Shown: one piece after another, positions 17,017-25,908 of the stretch
Layout: every line of letters begins with the position of its first letter
Numbering within the stretch: the first letter of the stretch is position 1
DNA from: Kribbella steppae
GTDB taxonomy: Bacteria; Actinomycetota; Actinomycetes; Propionibacteriales; Kribbellaceae
Assembly (NCBI RefSeq): GCF_004342025.1
Contig: NZ_SLWN01000008.1
Coordinates: forward strand, 169,472 to 233,471
Direction of reading: 5' to 3'
Length of the DNA: 64,000 nt
Notes under the pieces: generated by a model
Seen by the model: only the letters and a program-made list of their open reading frames with translations
What the model was told of the DNA's origin: nothing
The model's database searches: none
Program-made: the position numbers and the translations under genes

Positions 17017-18104
17017 CGGATCGACGTACCGGCGGCCAGCCGGTCGAACGCCTCGTTGAGGTCGTCGAGGGCAACGGTTGAGGTCAGCAGCCGGTCGACC
17101 GGGAGTCGGCCGGCCCGGTAGAGCGCGATGTAGCGCGGGATGTCCCGGCTGGGGATCGACGATCCCAGGTACGAGCCCTTCACCGTGCGCTCCTCGGCGA
17201 CCAGGCTGACCGCGGGGATGCTGAACGCCTGCGACGGATGCGGCAGCCCGACAGTCACCGTGGTGCCGCCGCGGCGGGTGGCGGCGTACGCCTGCGCGAG
17301 CACCTTCCCACTCCCGACCGTCTCGAAGGCGTAGTCGGCGCCCCCTGACGTTGCCTCCCGCACCTGATCCACCGCGTCGTTGTCGCGGGCATCGATGGCG
17401 TGGGTCGCGCCGAGGGACCTGGCCAGCTCCAGCTTCGACGGTACGACGTCCACCGCGACGACCGGATGCGCACCGACCAGGACCGCGCCGAGGAGTGCTG
17501 ACAACCCGACCCCACCGAGCCCGAAGACGACAGCACTCCGCCCGGCCCGGACCTGGGCGGTGTTGACCACCGCACCGACGCCGGTCATCACCGCGCAGCC
17601 GAACAGCGCCGCGATCTCCGGCGGCAGCGACGGGTCGATCTTCACCGCCGACCGCGCCGACACCACCGCATGGTCAGCGAACCCGGACACCCCGAGATGG
17701 TGATGCACCCCGTCCAGACGTCGTACGCCGTTCAGCAGCGTGCCGGCCGTGTTGGCGGCGGCGCCCGGCTCGCACAACGCGGCCCGGCCCTCGGCACACG
17801 GGCCGCACTCGCCGCAGGCGGGGACGAAGGCGAAAGCGACCGTGTCACCAGGGCCGAACCCAGGCGCTTCCGACGCGACGACCTCGCCGGTGGCCTCGTG
17901 GCCGAGCAGCATCGGCATCACGCGCGGCCGCGAACCGTCGATGACGGACAGGTCGGAGTGACACAGTCCGGCGGCGCGGATCCGGACCAGCAGCTCACCC
18001 GGTCCGGGCGGTGCCAGCTCGACTTCCTCGATCTGCAGCGGGCGTGACTCGGCAGACGGGCCGGGCAAACCCATCTCCCGCAGTACGGCGCCGCGCACGA
18101 TCAT
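16998..18104 (-). CDS. Zinc-dependent alcohol dehydrogenase (MDR superfamily, class III-like)
   Basis: This 368-residue medium-chain dehydrogenase has GLCHSDLSV (catalytic zinc Cys), LLGHEATGEV (zinc His/Glu), the structural zinc cluster ACGECGPCAEGRAALC, and the Rossmann loop FGLGGVGLSALLG. It is closest in style to mycofactocin/NDMA- or S-(hydroxymethyl)glutathione-type dehydrogenases; the precise alcohol is unknown. The frame is open to 18329 but the ATG at 18104 overlaps the thioesterase stop as ATGA and starts the homologous region, so it is the start. It probably works in the same pathway as the coupled thioesterase. Confidence 0.9.
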   Translation of the reverse strand: MIVRGAVLREMGLPGPSAESRPLQIEEVELAPPGPGELLVRIRAAGLCHSDLSVIDGSRPRVMPMLLGHEATGEVVASEAPGFGPGDTVAFAFVPACGECGPCAEGRAALCEPGAAANTAGTLLNGVRRLDGVHHHLGVSGFADHAVVSARSAVKIDPSLPPEIAALFGCAVMTGVGAVVNTAQVRAGRSAVVFGLGGVGLSALLGAVLVGAHPVVAVDVVPSKLELARSLGATHAIDARDNDAVDQVREATSGGADYAFETVGSGKVLAQAYAATRRGGTTVTVGLPHPSQAFSIPAVSLVAEERTVKGSYLGSSIPSRDIPRYIALYRAGRLPVDRLLTSTVALDDLNEAFDRLAAGTSIRQVLLL

Positions 18105-18517
18105 CCTGTGATCCCTTCGAGTGCCTCGCGGATGCGATCCGGAACCGGAACCGGGCGGCGGTCCTCCCGGCCGACGAACACGTGCACGAACCGGCCGGTC
18201 GCGGCGGGCTGGTCGGAACCCTCGCGGAACAGGCCGATCTCGTAGCGCACACTCGAGTTCCCCAGCTGCCCGGCCCGCAACCCCGCGTCGACCGTCCCCG
18301 GGAACTCGAGCGAGTCCTTGAAGGTGCACTGCGAGTCCACACAGAGCCCGATCACCTCACCGCGGTGGATGTCGAGCCCGCCGACCCGGATCAGGAAGTC
18401 GTTGATCACGGTGTCGAAGAAGCTGTAGTACTCCACGTTGTTCACGTGCCCGTAGACGTCGTTGTCCTTCCACCGCAACGTGATCCCCAGAAAATGCGGA
18501 AAGGAACTCCGGTCCAT
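18101..18517 (-). CDS. Acyl-CoA thioesterase, hot-dog fold (4HBT/FadM type)
   Basis: This 138-residue protein has WKDNDVYGHVNNVEYYSFFDTVIN, the D-x-x-x-H-x-N signature of 4-hydroxybenzoyl-CoA thioesterase/YbgC-like hot-dog enzymes that hydrolyse acyl-CoA thioesters. It is first in a two-gene unit; its stop overlaps the start of the alcohol dehydrogenase gene. A role in acyl or aldehyde detoxification is suggested only by this pairing. The ATG at 18517 is the first in frame and gives a standard length. Confidence 0.88.
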   Translation of the reverse strand: MDRSSFPHFLGITLRWKDNDVYGHVNNVEYYSFFDTVINDFLIRVGGLDIHRGEVIGLCVDSQCTFKDSLEFPGTVDAGLRAGQLGNSSVRYEIGLFREGSDQPAATGRFVHVFVGREDRRPVPVPDRIREALEGITG

Positions 18518-18591
18518 CGGCCCACCATAAGGTGATCGGCATGAGATTTGTCCTGATCCCGGACTATCTGACGGACTGAGGGGTGGGGCTG

Positions 18592-19074
18592 ATGAGTGTG
18601 ATCGAGGGGCGGCACACGGCGTCGTACGACGGGGACCTCGTGGTGTTCCTGATCGGGATGCGGATCAACTCGCTGCGGGCGGTGCGGGCGTGGCGTCCGG
18701 TGGCGCGGGCGATGGGCCCGATGCTGCGGGAGCTGTCGAAGGATCCGGACAGCGGGTTGCTCGGGTACCGGCTGCTGCCGACGTGGCGCGGGATCACGCT
18801 GATCCAGTACTGGGGGTCGGTGGAGAAGCTGCAGGCGTTCGCGAGCGACGACAACCGGAACCACCGACCGGCCTGGCTCGACTACTTCCGGCAGTCGTTC
18901 AAGAGCGGTGCCGCCGGGATCTGGCACGAGACGTACGTCGTACCGGCCGGCAACACCGAGACCATCTACGGCAACATGCCGCTGATCGGGCTGGGCAAGG
19001 TCGCCGGCGTCGTACCGGTCAGCCAGCGTGGGGACACGGCGGCCGAGCGGCTGCACCGCTCGACGGAGGATTGA
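18592..19074 (+). CDS. DUF4188 domain protein (heme-fold monooxygenase-like)
   Basis: This 160-residue protein resembles the DUF4188 family (ALBD/monooxygenase-like ferredoxin fold): GRHTASYDGDLVVFLIGMRINSL, LGYRLLPTWRGITLIQYWGS, and HETYVVPAGNTETIYGNMP. Function unknown; relatives include oxime- and isomerase-type activities in fungi. The ATG at 18592 is chosen over the in-frame GTG at 18583 because a G-rich GAGGGGTGGGG tract precedes it. A desaturase gene follows on the same strand, but a strong palindrome lies between, so they are likely separate units. Confidence 0.8.
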   Translation: MSVIEGRHTASYDGDLVVFLIGMRINSLRAVRAWRPVARAMGPMLRELSKDPDSGLLGYRLLPTWRGITLIQYWGSVEKLQAFASDDNRNHRPAWLDYFRQSFKSGAAGIWHETYVVPAGNTETIYGNMPLIGLGKVAGVVPVSQRGDTAAERLHRSTED

Positions 19075-19101
19075 TCGTCGCGGCTGTCGACATCCCGTAA
19101 C

Positions 19102-19130
19102 CTACGGTAGCGTAACTTACGGTGCCGTAG
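19102..19130. promoter_or_regulatory. 29-bp imperfect palindrome, probable operator of the desaturase gene
   Basis: CTACGG...CCGTAG flanks an inner sequence that is itself nearly self-complementary. Over the 27 bp TACGG...CCGTA only two symmetric position pairs and the centre differ. It lies 33 bp upstream of the desaturase GTG, where a repressor would block transcription. Its size suits a TetR-type dimer pair. No regulator gene is adjacent, so the site may belong to a genome-wide lipid regulon. Confidence 0.65.
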
Positions 19131-19163
19131 GGTGGGTCGGAATCCCCGAGGAAGGAGATTCCG

Positions 19164-20096
19164 GTGCCCGACAAGCTGGTGACGAATCTGCTGCACGAAC
19201 TGGAGCCCGTCGTCGAGCAGAATCTCGAGCGACACCTGGCCATCACCAAGGACTGGAATCCGCACGACTACGTGCCGTGGAGCGAGGGCCGCGACTTCGC
19301 CTTCCTGGGTGGTGAGGACTGGTCGCCGGAGCAGTCCCGGCTGGACCCGGTCGCCAAGGTCGCGATGATCACCAACCTGCTGACCGAGGACAACCTGCCC
19401 TCGTATCACCGGGAGATCGCGACCCAGTTCGGCCTCGACGGCCCCTGGGGCACCTGGGTCGGCCGGTGGACCGCCGAGGAGGGCAGGCACGGGATCGCGC
19501 TGCGCGACTACCTCGTGGTCACCCGCGGGGTGGACCCGGTCGAGCTCGAGAACGCCCGGATGGCGCACATGACCGCCGGTCACGTCGTCGAGAAGAACAT
19601 GCTCGAGGCGGTCGCGTACGTCAGCTTCCAGGAGCTCGCCACCCGTGTCTCGCACCGCAACACCGGTAAGGCCACCGGCTGCCCGATCGCCGACCAACTG
19701 CTGGCCCGGATCGCGACCGACGAGAACCTGCACATGATCTTCTACCGGAACCTGGTCTCCGCGGCCTTCGAGACCGCGCCGAACGAGACCATGCGAGCGG
19801 TCACCAACGAGGTGAAGGACTTCTCGATGCCGGGCGCCACGATGGAGGGGTTCGCCCGCAACTCCGTGACGATCGCCAAGGCCGGCATCTACGACCTGCG
19901 CCTGCACCACGACGAGGTGGTCGCTCCGATCTTGCGGAAGTGGAAGGTCTTCGACCGCGAGGACCTCTCCGGCGACGGCGCCAAGGCACGCGACGAACTC
20001 GCCGAGTTCATGACCGCCCTCGACGCGCAGGCCACCCGCTTCGTCGAGCAACGCGACCGCCTCCGAGCCCGCCAGGCCGCCCGCACGAGTGCCTGA
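19164..20096 (+). CDS. Acyl-ACP desaturase (ferritin-like di-iron, DesA type)
   Basis: This 310-residue soluble desaturase introduces a cis double bond into acyl chains, using a di-iron centre and reduced ferredoxin. Candidate ligands are Glu75 (TEDNLP), the ExxH pair Glu106/His109 (EEGRH), Glu157 (FQELATR) and the second ExxH pair Glu187/His190 (DENLH), in the order expected for FA_desaturase_2. The GTG start has AAGGAGA 5-6 bases upstream. It would set membrane fluidity or lipid type. Expression is probably controlled through the palindrome upstream. Confidence 0.92.
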   Translation: MPDKLVTNLLHELEPVVEQNLERHLAITKDWNPHDYVPWSEGRDFAFLGGEDWSPEQSRLDPVAKVAMITNLLTEDNLPSYHREIATQFGLDGPWGTWVGRWTAEEGRHGIALRDYLVVTRGVDPVELENARMAHMTAGHVVEKNMLEAVAYVSFQELATRVSHRNTGKATGCPIADQLLARIATDENLHMIFYRNLVSAAFETAPNETMRAVTNEVKDFSMPGATMEGFARNSVTIAKAGIYDLRLHHDEVVAPILRKWKVFDREDLSGDGAKARDELAEFMTALDAQATRFVEQRDRLRARQAARTSA

Positions 20097-20148
20097 CGCC
20101 GTCAGCCCAGTACTCGGGCGGAGGCGTGGGTTGACCTAGGCTGCGAGC

Positions 20149-21426
20149 GTGCGGTTCATCCGGGATCTGGCGACGCTGCTGAAGCGTGGGGATTTCCGGC
20201 GGTTGTTCGCGGTGCGGTTGACGTCGCAGTTCGGCGACGGGGTGTTCCAGGTCGCGTTGGCGTCGTACGTGCTGTTCTCGCCGGAGCGGGCACCGGATGC
20301 GGCGGCGATCGCGGGGCTGTTCGCGGTCGCGTTGCTGCCGTACTCGATCCTCGGGCCGTTCACCGGCGTACTGCTGGACCGGTGGTCGCGGCGGCAGATC
20401 CTGTTCGGGGCCAACCTCACCCGGGCCGCCCTCGTCATCGGGGTCGGCGTGATCGTTGCGATCGGCAACGCGGGAGTTCCGTTCTACCTCGCCGTACTGC
20501 TGACACTCGGGGTCAACCGGTTCCTGCTGTCCGGGCTGTCCGCCGGCCTGCCGCACGTGGTCGACCGGGACGAGCTGGTGATGGCGAACGCGGTCACCCC
20601 GACCTCGGGTACGGCGTCCTTCCTCGTCGGCGGCGGTATCGGTGCCGGGCTCAAGCTGATCGCCGACTCCGACCTCGCCGTCCTCGGGCTGACCGTCCTC
20701 GTCTACACCGCGGCGGCCCTGCTCGCCCTCAGACTCGGGCGCAACCAGCTCGGCCCGGATCTCAACGGTGACGAGCCCGGTTTCGTCGAGGCAATCCGAA
20801 CCATCGCAACGGGCCTGATCGATGGCTGTCGGCACCTGAAGGAGCGCAAGCAGGCCGCGCTCGGACTCGCCGCGATCGGCTCGCTGCGGTTCTTCTTCGG
20901 CCTCCTCACGGTCTCGATGATCCTGCTCTACCGCAACTACTTCTACGGCCCCGACCGCCTCGACGAAGCCTTCGGCGCACTCGCCGTCGCGACCGGTGCG
21001 GTCGGAGCCGGTCTGTTCCTCGCCGCGCTGGTCACCCCGTGGGCGACCCGGGTGATGGCGTTGCGGCAGTGGATCACGCTGCTGTTCTTCGCCGCCGCGG
21101 TTGTGACCGCGATACCCGGCGGGCTCTACACCCAGCCCGCGATGATCGTCACCGGCTTCCTCACCGGCTTCTGCGCACAGGGCGTGAAGATCAGTGTCGA
21201 CACCCTCGTCCAGACGCAGGTCGACGACGTCTACCGCGGCCGGGTGTTCTCCCTCTACGACATGATCTTCAACGTCGGGCAGGTGTCCGCGGCCGCACTC
21301 GGCGCGCTGATCCTGCCCGACGACGGCAAGTCGTACCTGGTCCTCGCCTTCATCGTCCTCGGCTTCGTCGTCACCGCGCTGGTCTACTCACGACTCAGCC
21401 GGGACGGCTCAAGGCTTGTCGTGTGA
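20149..21426 (+). CDS. MFS transporter (drug/siderophore efflux type)
   Basis: This 425-residue protein has about 12 membrane segments. The N-terminus (LLKRGDFRRLFAVRLTSQFGDGVFQVAL) and the first cytoplasmic loop (GVLLDRWSRRQILFGANL) match the MFS_1/enterobactin-exporter-like group. GFCAQGVKISVDTLVQTQVDDVYRGRVFSLYD is the conserved cytoplasmic segment between the later helices. Substrate unknown. The start is a GTG with little ribosome binding site. Its last codons and stop lie inside the left arm of a 22-bp inverted repeat shared with the convergent permease gene. Confidence 0.88.
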   Translation: MRFIRDLATLLKRGDFRRLFAVRLTSQFGDGVFQVALASYVLFSPERAPDAAAIAGLFAVALLPYSILGPFTGVLLDRWSRRQILFGANLTRAALVIGVGVIVAIGNAGVPFYLAVLLTLGVNRFLLSGLSAGLPHVVDRDELVMANAVTPTSGTASFLVGGGIGAGLKLIADSDLAVLGLTVLVYTAAALLALRLGRNQLGPDLNGDEPGFVEAIRTIATGLIDGCRHLKERKQAALGLAAIGSLRFFFGLLTVSMILLYRNYFYGPDRLDEAFGALAVATGAVGAGLFLAALVTPWATRVMALRQWITLLFFAAAVVTAIPGGLYTQPAMIVTGFLTGFCAQGVKISVDTLVQTQVDDVYRGRVFSLYDMIFNVGQVSAAALGALILPDDGKSYLVLAFIVLGFVVTALVYSRLSRDGSRLVV

Positions 21427-21483
21427 TCTCCTGCAGTCCCGAGTGCCGCGCAGCACGCAGGAGGAGATCACACGACAAGCCTT
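21411..21483. terminator. Long perfect inverted repeat covering both convergent stop codons
   Basis: A perfect 22-bp arm (21411-21432, starting AAGGCTTGTCGTG) pairs with 21462-21483 around a 29-base loop. The MFS stop (21424-21426) is in the left arm. The ABC permease stop (21482-21484) begins in the last two bases of the right arm, so the hairpin encodes the last residues of both proteins. It should act as a bidirectional terminator. A 73-bp miniature element with long terminal repeats is the alternative. Confidence 0.8.
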
Positions 21484-22762
21484 ATGTGCCGCGGAGCGCG
21501 GTGATGGGCTGGATGGCGGAGGCCTTCCACGCGGGGTACGTACCGGCGGCCAGGCCGATGAACGCACCCAGCAGGGGTGACCCGAACGCGAGCCGGTTGT
21601 CCAGGATCGGTGTCCAGTCCCGCATCCACGACACCCCCACGGTGAGCAGTACGCCGACCGCCGTACCGAGCAAGCCACCGAGGAATCCGACGATCACGCT
21701 CTCCACCAGGAACTGCACGGCCACGTGTCTTCGGGCAGCGCCCAGGGCTCGACGCAGACCGATCTCGGAGATGCGTTCGAGCACCGACAGCAGGGTGACG
21801 TTCGCGATACCCAGACCGCCCACGAGCAACGCGACCGCCCCGAGCAGCAGGAACAACGCGTTCAGGTCGGATTCGACGCCCTTGCGTACGGCGCCCTGCT
21901 TCGGCGGAGCGTCGACGGCCAGCGTGCTCGGGTCGTTCGGCTGGATCGCGACCGGTGCCTGACCGGCGATCAGTTGGGCCGCGCCGACCTGGGTCCGGAT
22001 CTCGACCGCGTCCGGCGATTCCAGGTCGTACGCCGTCTTGGCCGCACCGTTCGGCATGATCACGGCGTCGTTCAGTTCGGCCCGGCCGGTGACGGAGTCG
22101 AGGATGCCGATCACCGTGTACGGCTCGTCACCGATGAACACCGCGGGCTGTGAGTCGACCCGGTTGATGCCGAGCCGCTCGGCCGCATGTTTGCCGAGGA
22201 CAACCACCTTGTCAGCACGCTGGTCGTGCCCGGCGTCGAAGAACCGGCCGGTCGAGAGAACAGCACGGACGGCTTCCCACAGCCCGGCCGAGCCGGCCAT
22301 CACCTGTAGGGCATGACCGTTCCGCTGCCCGTCGAGACCCACCACACTGCGCACGAGATCGTCGCCGACGTCGAGAGCACTCACGGTGCCGGCAGCTTCC
22401 ACACCGTTGAGGCGCTCGACCCGCTCCGGCGCATCCCACGGCAACTGAGTGGCTGCCTCGCCTTCCTGACCGCCCTTCTCCTCGGGCTGTACGACGACCC
22501 GCGTCGCGGCGGCCAGGTCGAACCGCTGCGTGATCTGCCCGGACGCGGTCTGCCCGAGTCCTACTGTTCCTACCAGGGCGGCGATCCCGAGCACCGTCCC
22601 GAGTGTCGTGAGGATCAATCGGGTAGGCCTGGCGGCCACACCCGCCAACGCCTCGTCCAGGAGATCCCGCACCGCGGGTCTGGATCTGAGGCGCCGACGG
22701 GTGCGGCGCGAGGTGGACGGCCCGCCGGCGGGATCCGGGAGGCCTGCTTCGGGGGTCACCAC
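21482..22762 (-). CDS. ABC transporter permease, FtsX/MacB family
   Basis: This 426-residue permease has one TM near the N-terminus (about 48-70), a large extracytoplasmic MacB-like periplasmic core domain (about 75-305) and three C-terminal TM segments (about 310-420). The ERISEIGLRRALGAARRHV coupling motif lies between them. It is last in a four-gene operon with a lipoprotein, a HlyD-type adaptor and an ATPase, and overlaps the ATPase gene by 7 bases. Such MacB-type machines push peptides, lipoproteins or antibiotics outwards by mechanotransmission rather than classical transport. Two overlapping GTG codons are possible starts. Confidence 0.9.
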   Translation of the reverse strand: MVTPEAGLPDPAGGPSTSRRTRRRLRSRPAVRDLLDEALAGVAARPTRLILTTLGTVLGIAALVGTVGLGQTASGQITQRFDLAAATRVVVQPEEKGGQEGEAATQLPWDAPERVERLNGVEAAGTVSALDVGDDLVRSVVGLDGQRNGHALQVMAGSAGLWEAVRAVLSTGRFFDAGHDQRADKVVVLGKHAAERLGINRVDSQPAVFIGDEPYTVIGILDSVTGRAELNDAVIMPNGAAKTAYDLESPDAVEIRTQVGAAQLIAGQAPVAIQPNDPSTLAVDAPPKQGAVRKGVESDLNALFLLLGAVALLVGGLGIANVTLLSVLERISEIGLRRALGAARRHVAVQFLVESVIVGFLGGLLGTAVGVLLTVGVSWMRDWTPILDNRLAFGSPLLGAFIGLAAGTYPAWKASAIQPITALRGT

Positions 22763-23448
22763 TGGAGGGTTCCGTCGACGATGCGGACCTGGCGCTGGGC
22801 CCGGCTGCTGACGTGGGCGTCGTGGGTGATGACGGCCAGCGTCATCCCCTCGTGGTGCAACTCGTCGAACACTTCGAGGATCGCCTCCGCGTTGGCGCTG
22901 TCCAGGTTGCCGGTCGGTTCGTCCGCGAGCAGCAGGCTCGGCTCCGCGACCAGCGCCCGGGCGATCGCGACCCGCTGCCGCTCACCGCCGGACAGCGTGG
23001 TCGGCGCGAAGTCCGTCCGGTGCGCGAGCCCGACCCGCTCCAGAGCCACCCTGGCCCGGGCCAACCGCTCGCGCCGGGGCACCCCGACGTACACCATCGA
23101 GAGCGCGACGTTCTCCAGTACGGTCCGGTGGTCGAGTAGGTGGAACGACTGGAACACGAACCCGATCCGCTCACCCCGCAGTACGGCGCGACGCCGCTCC
23201 CGCAGGCTCATCGTGTCGACGCCGTCCAGCCGGTAGACACCGCCGGTCGGGTTGTCCAGCAGCCCGAGCAGATGCAGCAGCGTCGACTTCCCCGATCCGG
23301 ACGGCCCGACGATCGACAGGTACTCCCCTTGCCCGATGGTCAGGTCGACCTCGCGGATCGCCTGCACCTCGGGCGGTCCCGGGAAGAACCGCCGTACGCC
23401 GATCATCTCCACCACCGGCGCCGGGATGGCTACTGCGGTCGCGGTCAT
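22756..23448 (-). CDS. ABC transporter ATPase, MacB/LolD family
   Basis: This 230-residue nucleotide-binding protein has Walker A GPSGSGKST, signature LSGGERQRVAIARAL, Walker B LLLADEPTGNLDSANAE and the switch His in VITHDAH. It powers the adjacent permease. The gene overlaps the adaptor by 4 bases at its 5' end (ATGA) and the permease at its 3' end, so stoichiometric expression is expected. Confidence 0.95.
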   Translation of the reverse strand: MTATAVAIPAPVVEMIGVRRFFPGPPEVQAIREVDLTIGQGEYLSIVGPSGSGKSTLLHLLGLLDNPTGGVYRLDGVDTMSLRERRRAVLRGERIGFVFQSFHLLDHRTVLENVALSMVYVGVPRRERLARARVALERVGLAHRTDFAPTTLSGGERQRVAIARALVAEPSLLLADEPTGNLDSANAEAILEVFDELHHEGMTLAVITHDAHVSSRAQRQVRIVDGTLQW

Positions 23449-24740
23449 CGTCCGACCACCACTTGGTCGCCCTCGGACAGCTTGGTGTCGCCGCTCGGCG
23501 TGACCTGCGCATAACCGTCGGCCGACAGCCCGACCGTCACCGGGATGAGCTCGACCTTCCCGTCCCGCAGCACCTCGATCCGCGACCCGCCGTCCGGTCC
23601 GGACGACAGCGCGGCCACCGGTACGGCGAGCACCTTCCCGGCGGTGCTCTTGACCGGGATCGTCACCCGGACATTCGCATCGCGGAACAGCGCCAGTTGC
23701 TTCGCCGTCAGCGTGTTCGGCGCGACCACGACGTCGTACTGGTCGCCGTTCTTCGTGACCCGGCGGACCTTGCCGGCCACCGCCGTACCTTCGCCGAGGT
23801 CGAGGCTCGCGGCCATCCCGGCCTTCAGCCGCTCGGCGGTCGCGGCGTCGACCTTGACCGTGACGACGAGCGAGGCGCCGCTGGCCGACATGACCACGCC
23901 GTTCACCGTGCCGCCGCGCTCGACCTTCACGTCGTCGACCCGGCGCGGCAGCGTCTTGACGTAGACGATCTCCGATACCGGCAGCGGCGTACCGGCCTTG
24001 AACTCGGCCTCGTTCAGGGCCTCCTGCGCGTCGGCCAGGTTCTCCTCCGCGTCGTCGACGGCGCCCTGCTGGACGGAGGTGTCCTTTGCCTTCGCGGCCT
24101 TGGCCTGCTTCAGCTGGGCCTGCGCCTGCCGAAGCGCGTTCTTCATCTGGTCGACGCTCTTCTCCGCCCCGTCGACGGCCTGAGTGAGCTGCTTGTCCGG
24201 CTCGGGAGCCTCGTACCCCGCCTCCTCGTAGAGCCGCTCGACCGCTTGCGATGTGTCCGTGTCGTACTCGTCGTCGACGTCGCCCGGGTCCAGGCCGAGC
24301 CGGTCCAGCGTCTGCTCGAGTTGGAGCACGTCCGGGCCTCTGCTCCCCGGCGAAAGCGTCCGGTACATCGGGAGTACGCCGGCCAGGCCGATGACCGGGC
24401 GGCCGGTGATCTCCAGCAGCGCCTTGCCCTCGGTGATGGTCGACCCGACAGTCGGGACCTTCCCGGTCACGATCGCCGGTGTGGTCAGCCCGCTGGTCTC
24501 GACCCGGATGTTCACCGCGCCGTCGAACGAGGCGTCGCCCCGGCCGACGACCTTGCTGGACAGTGCCTTCTTCTCCACCGGCACGGTGATCTGGGACGCC
24601 TTCGGGGCCGCGGTCTTGGCGGCCGCGTCCTCCGGGGAGGTGATCCGGCTGCCGGCGGCGACACCCACCCCGAGCGAGACCGTCGCCACCGCGGACACCC
24701 CGACCAGCACCCGGCGGCGGGACTTGGGCGAAGCGGTCAC
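23445..24740 (-). CDS. HlyD/MacA-type efflux adaptor with peptidoglycan-binding module
   Basis: This 431-residue exported protein has an N-terminal signal/anchor (RRRVLVGVSAVATVSLGVGVAAG), then a short beta-barrel/lipoyl-like region. An inserted PG_binding_1-like unit (RTLSPGSRGPDVLQLEQTLDRLGL...) follows, then a long coiled coil rich in Lys, Ala and Gln (about 195-250) and C-terminal beta-barrel domains. Adaptors of this type occur with MacB-like permeases in Gram-positive bacteria. The wall-binding module suggests it is tied to peptidoglycan. The start is the GTG at 24740, overlapping the lipoprotein stop as GTGA; the longer frame is discounted. Confidence 0.85.
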   Translation of the reverse strand: MTASPKSRRRVLVGVSAVATVSLGVGVAAGSRITSPEDAAAKTAAPKASQITVPVEKKALSSKVVGRGDASFDGAVNIRVETSGLTTPAIVTGKVPTVGSTITEGKALLEITGRPVIGLAGVLPMYRTLSPGSRGPDVLQLEQTLDRLGLDPGDVDDEYDTDTSQAVERLYEEAGYEAPEPDKQLTQAVDGAEKSVDQMKNALRQAQAQLKQAKAAKAKDTSVQQGAVDDAEENLADAQEALNEAEFKAGTPLPVSEIVYVKTLPRRVDDVKVERGGTVNGVVMSASGASLVVTVKVDAATAERLKAGMAASLDLGEGTAVAGKVRRVTKNGDQYDVVVAPNTLTAKQLALFRDANVRVTIPVKSTAGKVLAVPVAALSSGPDGGSRIEVLRDGKVELIPVTVGLSADGYAQVTPSGDTKLSEGDQVVVGR

Positions 24741-25798
24741 CGGTTCGCCATTCCGTCGCGGTACGCCTCGAGCTCGGCCTTGTGCTGCTCGACGAACTCC
24801 TTCTCCTGCTCGTACTGCACCGTCTTGTACGCCTCGTCGTACACCTTGGCCCGGCACTTCTGGTCGGCCACGGCGAGGTCGATCTCGAACTTGCGCAGCT
24901 CGGCGAGCTTGGTCGCGTCCACCTTGTCGAAGGACGGCGGGCCCATCACGGTCTTGCCCGGGGTGCTGCCGCCGGGCTTGTTGCCGGTCAGCTCGTCGAG
25001 TTTCTGGCTGACCTTCTGCCGCGGCTCGTCGACCTTCTTGTAGCCGGACTGACCGGCCTCGGCCAGGCAGTCGGCCCAGGCGGTGGTCGCGTCGACCACG
25101 CGCTGGTCGTCCTCGATCCGCTTCGCGAGCGCCTGGATGTCCTTGAACAGGCTGTCGTATTTCTTGAACTCGGCCTCGCGGTCCTGGCCCTTGCCGTAGA
25201 CCTCCTCGGCCGCCTTGCCCCGGCAGCCGAGGTCCATCTTGCCGCTGTCGGCCGGGCCCTCACCCTCCTTCGGGGCGATCACGATGTTGCCGTTGCCGGT
25301 CGCGTTCGGCCCGTTCAGGGCCTTGTCGTACGCCTTCTGCGCGGTCGGCGAGAGCGCGTTGCGGATCTTGGTGTTCGGGTTGTTGTCGTCGTCGGCACCG
25401 GCCTTGGACCAGTCGATGGTGCTGACGCCGTAGCCGTACTGCTCGGCGAACTTGTCCGGCGGCAGGTTGAACGCGTCGTCGAACTTGCCCTTCGGCTGGG
25501 ACTCCGGCGGGACCGGCACGTACTCGAACCCGGCCGCCTTCATACAGGCGGCGGTGGCGTCCTCGACCTTGCGCTGCTTGGCCAGCTCCTCCTCGGACGA
25601 CCCGGCCCCACCGCCGGCCCGGACCGCCATCCGCATCCCGCCGCCGGCCGAGCTGACGAAACCCTCACCCATGTACTCCGCGAGCGGGCTCTTGTCACTT
25701 TTCTGATCACCGGTCGCCGCACCCGGGTCATTGGAGTTTCCACACCCGGCCAATGCCAGGACCGCCACCAGGGCGAGTGCTTTCCGTGAGGTTCTCAT
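24737..25798 (-). CDS. Lipoprotein with repeated Cys-Ala-Gly-Tyr motifs, first gene of the efflux operon
   Basis: This 353-residue lipoprotein has the lipobox LAGC near residue 19 after a short signal sequence. The mature protein has CMKAAGFEY and CLAEAGQSGY motifs plus a third cysteine (DLGCRGKAAEE). It is rich in Lys, Glu and Asp and predicted to be largely helical. I do not recognise a named family. It opens the operon lipoprotein-adaptor-ATPase-permease and is divergent from a two-component system whose sensor domain carries the same Cys motif. The ATG at 25798 is taken as start because it gives the normal short signal peptide; 25825 is also open. Confidence 0.75.
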   Translation of the reverse strand: MRTSRKALALVAVLALAGCGNSNDPGAATGDQKSDKSPLAEYMGEGFVSSAGGGMRMAVRAGGGAGSSEEELAKQRKVEDATAACMKAAGFEYVPVPPESQPKGKFDDAFNLPPDKFAEQYGYGVSTIDWSKAGADDDNNPNTKIRNALSPTAQKAYDKALNGPNATGNGNIVIAPKEGEGPADSGKMDLGCRGKAAEEVYGKGQDREAEFKKYDSLFKDIQALAKRIEDDQRVVDATTAWADCLAEAGQSGYKKVDEPRQKVSQKLDELTGNKPGGSTPGKTVMGPPSFDKVDATKLAELRKFEIDLAVADQKCRAKVYDEAYKTVQYEQEKEFVEQHKAELEAYRDGMANR

Positions 25799-25908
25799 GG
25801 CTGTGGAGCGTGCCGCCCGGGCCATGAAGAACCTGTGAAGGAGCGATATGCACCCGGTGCTCTCAGCCGATCTTCATCGGATTCTCATGATGTTCGGTCA
25901 CATTGAGG

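Noticed and set aside
18541..18579. 12-codon upstream frame (MRFVLIPDYLTD) before the DUF4188 gene
   Set aside because: Weak AAGGTG site and too short to tell a leader peptide from chance.
21411..21483. Calling the 73-bp palindrome an insertion sequence
   Set aside because: No transposase, no target duplication visible, and a terminator role is sufficient.
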